Source: Pseudomonas sp. AL03
GTDB lineage: Bacteria; Pseudomonadota; Gammaproteobacteria; Pseudomonadales; Pseudomonadaceae
Direction of reading: 5' to 3'
DNA length: 55,956 bases
NCBI RefSeq assembly: GCF_029960815.1
Contig: NZ_JASBRE010000030.1
Location: forward strand, 1-55,956
Shown: piece by piece, positions 50,507 to 55,956 of the stretch
Position numbering within the stretch: position 1 is the first letter of the stretch
Layout: each line of letters opens with the position of its first letter
Notes under the pieces: model-generated
Told to the model about the DNA's origin: nothing
Database searches by the model: none
Seen by the model: only the letters and a program-made list of their open reading frames with translations
Position numbers and translations under genes: made by a program

Positions 50507-52486
50507 TCACGCGCCAGTTGAGGTCGGGTCTGATACAGCCATATTGCGTTTTAATAGGTCGCGCATCTGATTTGCGATCTGAATTGCTTCCTCCGCAGTC
50601 AATCCTGGCTGCCTTGCTTTTCTGATAAGTACTTCCAGGCTATCTGTGTGTTGACTTGCCGATAACCTAGTAATGGTGTCTAAAAACTGTTGTTCAAGGT
50701 TGTCGCCTTCAATCAGCCACTCCTTTTCCGCTAAAGCCTTAAGCAGGCGCCCCTGTTCAGTCCCATGCCAGCGCGCCATTAGCTGGATAGAGTTTAGCTT
50801 AGGATTTTTCTGCACGGCCCCGATGAGGGCTACCAGCAGTTGCGCGTACGTGTTGCTCTCATTCGCGAAGTGATCGGCGGTTTCTACCTTGCCCGCCAGC
50901 TCCGGATGATGAATGAGGGTGCGCAGCGCTATCAGCGTTGGGGCTTCGACTGCAATCGGTGTGCGTGGGGCGCTGTGTTGGTCGCGATCACCGCCACGTT
51001 TACCGTTCTTGTCCCACGGTTTCTTGTCCCACTTCTTGCCGCCCGCACCGGGTTTCTTCGGCGTCCAGTCCTGCTGCGGCCCGTACATCTCTTGTGCCTG
51101 CGGCTGATGGTAATCGCTGTAATCCGACATGGCGTCGTAATCGATACCCGGATCGTAAGCCGGTGGCGCTTCCTGAGGCGCGCTGTGCACCAGTTGGCTC
51201 ACGGCCTCACCGCTGAGCCCGGTAATTTCGGTCAGGCGCTGACGCATCAGGATTCGCAGGTTGGCGCCCGGGACTTTGTCGATCAGCGGCGCGGCGAGGG
51301 TGGCCATGTGGGCCTTGCCTTCGAGCGAGCGTGGGTCTGATTCCTCGGTCAGCTGTTGAAAAAAATAATCCGCTAACGGTTGGGCGTGCTGGTTAATCCG
51401 TGCGCGGAAGGCGTCAGTGCCTTCGGAGCGGACCAGTGTGTCCGGGTCTTCGCCCTCGGGCAGGAACAGAAAGCGTGCGCGCCGCCCATCCTGCAAGCTC
51501 GGCAGTGCCGCCTCCAATGCCCGCCAGGCGGCATTTCTGCCTGCCTGATCTCCGTCGAAACAGAACAGCACGTTGGGCACGACGCGAAACAGCCGCTTCA
51601 AGTGTTCTTCGCTGGTGGCGGTGCCCAAGGTCGCGACAGCATTGCGCAGGCCTTGCTGTGCGAGGGCGATAACATCCATGTAGCCTTCGACGACGATGAT
51701 TTCGTCGAGGTTGCGGTTGTTCTTGCGCGCTTCATAAAGGCCGTAGAGCTCCTGGCCTTTATGGAAAACCGGGGTTTCCGGTGAGTTCAGGTATTTCGGT
51801 TTGTCGTCGCCCAATACCCGGCCGCCGAAAGCGATGATTCGTCCGCGGCTGTCACGGATCGGGAACATCACGCGATCGCGGAAGCGGTCATAGCGTTTGC
51901 CGGTTTCGGCATTCTCGATCAGCAGACCAGCATCGATCATGGCTTTTTGTTGCAGGGTATCGCTGCTCAAGTGCTTGAACAGGTTGTCCCAGCCGGGCGG
52001 GGCGAAACCGAGGCCGAAGTCCCGGGCGATCTCGCCGGTCAGCCCGCGTCCTTTCAAATAATCCACAGCTGCTTTGCGCGACGGATGGCTTTTCAGGGCC
52101 TGGCGGTAAAAGTCGGCGGCGGCGGTGAGCAGCGGGTAGAGCGGCGAATCGGTCGGCTGCCGCGGTTTGTGCGGCCGTCCGCTTTCTTCGCGGGGGATTT
52201 CCATTCCGGCGGCTTTGGCCAGTTCTTCGACAGCCTGGACGAAATCCAGGTTGTCGTGGTCCATCATGAAGCCGAGGGCGTTGCCGCCAGCGCCGCAGCC
52301 AAAGCAATAATAAAACTGCTTGTCGGGGCTGACGCTGAAGGAGGGGGTTTTCTCTTTGTGAAACGGGCAGCAGGCGGTGTAATTCTTGCCAGCCTTTTTC
52401 ATCTGCAAGCGCGAGCTGACCACATCGACGATGTCGGTGCGGTTCAGAAGGTCGTCAATGAAGCTCTGGGGAATTAGCCCGGCCAT
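50507..52486 (-). CDS. dnaG: DNA primase
   Basis: A 659-residue primase. The zinc finger reads CCPFHKEKTPSFSVSPDKQFYYCFGCGAGG (CHC2 type, residues about 38-66), the catalytic core is the TOPRIM part IIVVEGYMDVIAL, TLGTATSEEHLKRLF and VLFCFDGDQAGRNAA, and the C-terminal DnaB-binding domain covers about 525-650. A linker with WTPKKPGAGGKKWDKKPW and further Lys/Gly repeats joins them, as in other pseudomonads. It synthesises RNA primers at the replication fork. It starts 482 bp behind rpsU, an unusually long gap. Confidence 0.98.
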   Translation of the reverse strand: MAGLIPQSFIDDLLNRTDIVDVVSSRLQMKKAGKNYTACCPFHKEKTPSFSVSPDKQFYYCFGCGAGGNALGFMMDHDNLDFVQAVEELAKAAGMEIPREESGRPHKPRQPTDSPLYPLLTAAADFYRQALKSHPSRKAAVDYLKGRGLTGEIARDFGLGFAPPGWDNLFKHLSSDTLQQKAMIDAGLLIENAETGKRYDRFRDRVMFPIRDSRGRIIAFGGRVLGDDKPKYLNSPETPVFHKGQELYGLYEARKNNRNLDEIIVVEGYMDVIALAQQGLRNAVATLGTATSEEHLKRLFRVVPNVLFCFDGDQAGRNAAWRALEAALPSLQDGRRARFLFLPEGEDPDTLVRSEGTDAFRARINQHAQPLADYFFQQLTEESDPRSLEGKAHMATLAAPLIDKVPGANLRILMRQRLTEITGLSGEAVSQLVHSAPQEAPPAYDPGIDYDAMSDYSDYHQPQAQEMYGPQQDWTPKKPGAGGKKWDKKPWDKNGKRGGDRDQHSAPRTPIAVEAPTLIALRTLIHHPELAGKVETADHFANESNTYAQLLVALIGAVQKNPKLNSIQLMARWHGTEQGRLLKALAEKEWLIEGDNLEQQFLDTITRLSASQHTDSLEVLIRKARQPGLTAEEAIQIANQMRDLLKRNMAVSDPTSTGA

Positions 52487-52968
52487 GGCGTTCTCGTCAT
52501 CTGCGCTGCAATGAATCCGAAACGAAGAGCGGCTGAGCGCGGGTCGTTGTTTGAGGCGCGCAAAATATGCGGCTCGACCAGTGTCGTCTGCGTAATCGCT
52601 GTCGGGAAGTGTATCTGCCGAAAATCCACTGACGTTAGTACCAATCAGTATTCGACTATTTGAAAGTGTTGCGCTGAATCCGGCTGCGGCCTGTCGATGG
52701 CCTCGGATAGCTCATAAGCTGGCACGCAAGAAGGTGCCTTGGGCTGATCGTCGTTAGAGGAATCAGTGGGTGTGCTCGTCAGTAGCCTTGGAAGGCTCGT
52801 CAGAAAAGACGTGCACTGCTGGCAAAAGAGCCAGGTCTGACGCTGTGAAGCAGATTTGTCTCGGTCGCGTGTGCGGCTTTGACGGTGAAGCATCGAGCGT
52901 TGTCCGCAAATGCCATTAGCCCGGCTGAGGGCCGGGCTTGGCAGAAGCTTGCTACGAACGTCTGTGTA
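52487..52968. other. rpsU-dnaG spacer without a yqeY gene
   Basis: This 482-bp stretch holds no open frame with family-like sequence. It contains a hairpin AGCCCGGC-TGAGG-GCCGGGCT at 52918-52938, 31 bases after rpsU in the minus direction, which may end or weaken rpsU transcription. The dnaG promoter should also be here. In P. aeruginosa and several relatives a GatB/YqeY-type gene lies at this place; no trace could be translated. Confidence 0.6.
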
Positions 52969-53184
52969 TTAGTACAGACGAACGGCGCGGCGCTGTTCGC
53001 GCTGAACTTTCTTGGCGTGACGCTTAACAGCGGCTGCTGCTTTGCGCTTACGCTCAGAAGTAGGCTTCTCGTAGAATTCGCGGCTACGAACTTCAGCCAG
53101 TACACCGGCTTTTTCGCAGGAGCGCTTGAAACGACGCAGAGCTACGTCGAAGGGTTCGTTCTCTTTTACTTTGACGGCTGGCAT
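52969..53184 (-). CDS. rpsU: 30S ribosomal protein S21
   Basis: A 71-residue basic protein, the usual length. [22 protein letters not shown] and [18 protein letters not shown] mark S21, and RAVRLY is the standard end. It binds the 16S platform and helps initiation. It is divergent to tsaD, with 199 bp between starts, and heads the rpsU-dnaG-rpoD set. Confidence 0.99.
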
Positions 53185-53383
53185 CCAGAGCTACCTTCAT
53201 TCATTACCGGGGTCAACATCCTCGTGGCAAAAGAGCACTTGAAGACGTCGGTTTTTAAGGGTTGCGGATGTTAACCCCTCATCGCTCGGAATGCAAAGCC
53301 TCTGATCGAAAACCGCTAGTCGGGGCATCCCATGGCGACTATTATGCGCGCCTTCGAACTTAGCCTAAACAAGGCGCAAACCC

Positions 53384-54409
53384 ATGCTAGTACTGGGATT
53401 AGAAACCTCCTGCGACGAAACCGGTGTCGCATTATATGACAGTGAACGCGGCCTGCTGGCCGACGCGCTGTTCAGCCAGATCGACCTGCACCGCGCCTAT
53501 GGCGGGGTAGTGCCGGAGCTGGCCTCGCGTGACCACGTCAAACGCATGCTGCCCTTGATTCGTCAGGTGTTGGCCGAAGCTGACTGTGTGCCGACCGAGA
53601 TCGACGCCATCGCTTATACCGCGGGTCCTGGCCTGGTCGGTGCCTTGCTGGTGGGCGCCTCCTGCGCGCAGGCGCTGGCCTTCGCCTGGGGCATTCCGGC
53701 GCTGGGTGTGCACCACATGGAAGGTCACCTGCTGGCGCCCATGCTGGAGCCGCAACCACCGCAATTCCCGTTCGTCGCTTTGTTGGTGTCGGGCGGTCAT
53801 ACGCAGCTGGTTCAGGTCGACGGGATCGGTCAATACACGCTCTTGGGCGAGACCCTCGACGATGCCGCCGGTGAGGCTTTTGACAAGACCGCGAAGATGA
53901 TGGGCCTCAATTATCCGGGTGGCCCGGAAATCGCGCGCCTCGCGGAGCAAGGGGTTGCAGGGCGTTTCGTCTTTCCGCGCCCGATGTGCGACCGTCCAGG
54001 GCTGGCTTTCAGCTTCAGTGGCTTGAAAACCTTCGCCCTGAACACCTGGCAGCAAAGCGTCAGCGCCGGGGACGACAGCGAGCAAGCCCGTTGCGACATC
54101 TCGCTGGCGTTCCAGCAGGCCGTGGTGGAGACTTTGACCATCAAGTGCAAGCGTGCCCTGAAACAGGCGGGCATGAAGCGTCTGGTGATCGCTGGCGGCG
54201 TCAGCGCCAACAAGGCACTGCGCACTTCACTGGAAAAAATGCTCGGCGACATGAAGGGCGATGTGTTTTATGCCCGTCCGGAGTTCTGCACCGACAACGG
54301 CGCGATGATCGCGTTTGCCGGCTGCCAGCGCTTGCAGGCCGGTCAGCACGAAAGCCTGGCGATCAGCGTGCAGGCGCGTTGGCCGATGGAGCAATTGTCG
54401 GCACTGTGA
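53384..54409 (+). CDS. tsaD: tRNA t6A threonylcarbamoyltransferase TsaD
   Basis: A 341-residue ASKHA-fold protein that transfers threonylcarbamoyl to A37 of ANN-decoding tRNAs with TsaB, TsaC and TsaE. The metal motif is H111-M-E-G-H115, numbered as in E. coli. LGLETSCDETGVALYD opens the first phosphate loop; LLVSGGHTQLV, LGETLDDAAGEAFDKTAKMMGL, YPGGP and VIAGGVSANKALR are conserved. It diverges from rpsU, an arrangement common to gammaproteobacteria. Confidence 0.98.
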   Translation: MLVLGLETSCDETGVALYDSERGLLADALFSQIDLHRAYGGVVPELASRDHVKRMLPLIRQVLAEADCVPTEIDAIAYTAGPGLVGALLVGASCAQALAFAWGIPALGVHHMEGHLLAPMLEPQPPQFPFVALLVSGGHTQLVQVDGIGQYTLLGETLDDAAGEAFDKTAKMMGLNYPGGPEIARLAEQGVAGRFVFPRPMCDRPGLAFSFSGLKTFALNTWQQSVSAGDDSEQARCDISLAFQQAVVETLTIKCKRALKQAGMKRLVIAGGVSANKALRTSLEKMLGDMKGDVFYARPEFCTDNGAMIAFAGCQRLQAGQHESLAISVQARWPMEQLSAL

Positions 54410-54444
54410 TGACGTGCGGGATGAGCGGCGCTCATGCCCGGTAT

Positions 54445-55014
54445 TTAAAAATGCCGTTCGCGCCCGGCAAACAGGTCGCGTAGATTGCCGCGATGGCGCC
54501 AGACGATCAGTCCCGTGAGTGCGCTCATGGGCAGCAGTGCCGCCGGTTCTTGCCAGGCCAGCAGCGGCAGGGTCAGCGGTGTGGCGATCAATGCGGCCAG
54601 TGAGCTGGTGCGGGTCAGGTAGAACGTCAGCAGCCAGGCGCAGACCGCCAGCAGTGCAGCAGGCGGGTAGAGGCCCAGCAGCATGCCGGCAGCGGTGGCG
54701 ACACCCTTGCCACCGCGAAAGCGAAAGTACAGCGGGAACAGGTGGCCGATGACGGCGCTGACGCCGATCCAGGCCTGTTCTTGCAGCGAAAGGCCCGCGA
54801 TGCCTGCGATCAGCACCGGCAGCAGGCCTTTGCAGAGGTCGCCGAGCAAGGTCAGGACGGCAAGTTTCTTGCCGGCCAGGCGCAACATGTTGGTGGCGCC
54901 GGCATTGCCCGAGCCACTCATTCGCGGATCGGGGTTACCGGTCAGGCGGCTGAGCAAAATGGCGAAGGACAGAGAGCCGAGCAGGTAGGCGAGGATCGCC
55001 AATAACCAAAACAT
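54445..55014 (-). CDS. plsY: Glycerol-3-phosphate acyltransferase PlsY
   Basis: A 189-residue membrane enzyme that acylates glycerol-3-phosphate from acyl-phosphate. The three cytosolic motifs are SGNAGATNMLR, GHLFPLYFRFRGGKGVATAAG, and the final WRHRGNLRDLFAGRE; five TM helices lie around them. It is convergent with tsaD and divergent to folB, with 74 bases to the folB start. Confidence 0.97.
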   Translation of the reverse strand: MFWLLAILAYLLGSLSFAILLSRLTGNPDPRMSGSGNAGATNMLRLAGKKLAVLTLLGDLCKGLLPVLIAGIAGLSLQEQAWIGVSAVIGHLFPLYFRFRGGKGVATAAGMLLGLYPPAALLAVCAWLLTFYLTRTSSLAALIATPLTLPLLAWQEPAALLPMSALTGLIVWRHRGNLRDLFAGRERHF

Positions 55015-55088
55015 GCTAACTATTCCGGGCGAGGACGCCCTGATTCTAACGGCGCAATGCGCCCTTGTCGTGCAGCGGAGAAAAGTGC

Positions 55089-55445
55089 TTGGACAGAGTG
55101 TTTATCGAGGGCCTGGAAGTCGACACCGTGATTGGTGCCTACGACTGGGAGCGAGGCATCCGACAGTGCTTGCGTCTTGATCTGAGCTTCGCTTGGGATA
55201 ATCGCCCAGCCGCCGCCGGTGATGACCTGACGCTGGCGCTCGATTATGCGAGCGTTTCGTCGCGCATCCAGGCTTTTTCCGAGCAGGCGCAGTTCCAGCT
55301 GGTCGAGACCTTCGCCGAACGTCTGGCTGAAGTGCTGATGAGCGAATTCAAGATCACCTGGATGCGCCTCAAACTGACTAAGCCAGGTGCGATCCCGGCT
55401 GCCACGGGTGGTGTGGGCGTGGAGATCGAGCGCGGATGTCGCTGA
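55089..55445 (+). CDS. folB: Dihydroneopterin aldolase
   Basis: A 118-residue enzyme that makes 6-hydroxymethyl-dihydropterin in folate synthesis. DRVFIEGLEVDTVIGAYDWERGI and the catalytic-lysine region LKLTKPGAIPAATGGVGVEI are typical. The start is TTG 55089: GGAG lies eight bases before it and the protein begins exactly at the family's D-R-V-F-I; a TTG at 55065 has no ribosome site. It overlaps folK by ten bases. Confidence 0.94.
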   Translation: MDRVFIEGLEVDTVIGAYDWERGIRQCLRLDLSFAWDNRPAAAGDDLTLALDYASVSSRIQAFSEQAQFQLVETFAERLAEVLMSEFKITWMRLKLTKPGAIPAATGGVGVEIERGCR

Positions 55446-55954
55446 CTCAGGTGTATCTCGGGCTCGGGAGCAATATCGAGCGTGAATCCCATTTGCAGGC
55501 TGGCCTGGAAGCCTTGGCAGGTTTCATGGTGGATATACGCTGCTCGGCGGTGTTCGAAAGCCAGCCGGTGGGGATCAAGAGCGGGCCGTTCTTCAATTTT
55601 GTGGTGTCGGCGTTTACCGATTTACCGCTGATGGAACTGGATCGCCGGTTGAAATTCATCGAGGCGGACAACGGCCGTTATGCACCGGACCGCAAGGGTT
55701 TGCCGCTGGATATCGACGTGCTGCTGTTCGGCGATCTGGTGGGCAACTTTGATGGTTTGATTTTGCCGCGGGCAGAAATTCTGAAAAATGCCTTCGTGCT
55801 GTGGCCGTTGTCGCTGATTGCACCGGATCGAGTGCATCCGGGGGTAGGTAAAAGCTTCGCTATGTTGTGGCGCGAGGCGCAGATTGATCAGGTGTTGGCG
55901 CCGGTGGCGTTTGAGTGGCGCGGTGAACAATTGACCCCTTCAAATCTGCGTTGA
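55436..55954 (+). CDS. folK: HPPK, folate pyrophosphokinase
   Basis: A 172-residue enzyme that moves pyrophosphate from ATP to the pterin made by FolB. YLGLGSNIERESHL opens it, FNFVVSAFTDLPLMEL and GLPLDIDVLLFGD (the D-x-D metal pair) are conserved, and FVLWPLSLIAPD ends the core. It overlaps folB by ten bases, so the pair is translationally linked. The stop at 55952-55954 is two bases from the end of the window, so the gene is complete. Confidence 0.97.
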   Translation: MSLTQVYLGLGSNIERESHLQAGLEALAGFMVDIRCSAVFESQPVGIKSGPFFNFVVSAFTDLPLMELDRRLKFIEADNGRYAPDRKGLPLDIDVLLFGDLVGNFDGLILPRAEILKNAFVLWPLSLIAPDRVHPGVGKSFAMLWREAQIDQVLAPVAFEWRGEQLTPSNLR

Positions 55955-55956
55955 CC

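Noticed and set aside
52645..52893. An 82-codon frame in the rpsU-dnaG gap as a decayed yqeY
   Set aside because: The translation shows no YqeY-like segment and no start signal.

Overview
The window looks like a chromosomal segment of a Pseudomonas of the P. fluorescens group. The evidence is high GC, coding bias strong enough to open long spurious frames opposite real genes, two families of palindromic intergenic repeats typical of fluorescent pseudomonads, a pqqFABCDE cluster, a bioBFHCD cluster without bioA, davBA lysine catabolism, an RsmY-type sRNA behind acyl-CoA dehydrogenase genes, and the rpoD-dnaG-rpsU/tsaD-plsY-folB-folK block. This is reasoned from the sequence and from remembered synteny; no search was run.

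Layout. 1-6.5 kb: a glutathione transferase, then an iron-uptake unit read on the minus strand (FecI-type sigma factor, FecR-type anti-sigma, TonB receptor with signalling domain, PepSY inner-membrane protein, and a 59-residue membrane protein). 6.7-13.4 kb: a DnaQ-like exonuclease coupled to a cNMP/CBS/nucleotidyltransferase protein, a stand-alone receiver, malate synthase G and a GcvR-like double-ACT regulator. 13.6-19.3 kb: RarD, SrkA kinase, a Tat-exported PhoX-type phosphatase, ModE and a ComF-type protein. 19.3-24.3 kb: the biotin operon and a short flagellar-rod-like protein. 24.5-32.4 kb: three paralogous acyl-CoA dehydrogenases around a membrane diguanylate cyclase, led by a PsrA-type operator and followed by a GacA box and rsmY, then an HTH gene remnant and a Pmp3/YqaE protein. 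32.4-43.3 kb: an S9 peptidase, the pqq cluster, davA-davB and an Lrp-type regulator, all on the minus strand. 43.4-44.7 kb: a small accessory patch with a lone FtsH-like (M41) zinc peptidase domain, a broken DUF3077-type gene with a long structured leader, and tRNA-Ile2(CAU). 44.7-56 kb: a large GGDEF-EAL sensor, rpoD, dnaG, rpsU, tsaD, plsY, folB and folK.

How the genes work together. Several sets are complete pathways or circuits: a cell-surface-signalling iron system, the later steps of biotin synthesis, PQQ precursor, trimming and maturation steps, the first two steps of the aminovalerate route for lysine, and the Gac/Rsm output RNA. Two c-di-GMP enzymes lie in the window. The least explained parts are the M41/C4-like RNA/DUF3077-remnant patch, the 98-residue rod-like protein, and the gap between rpsU and dnaG where a yqeY gene usually sits.
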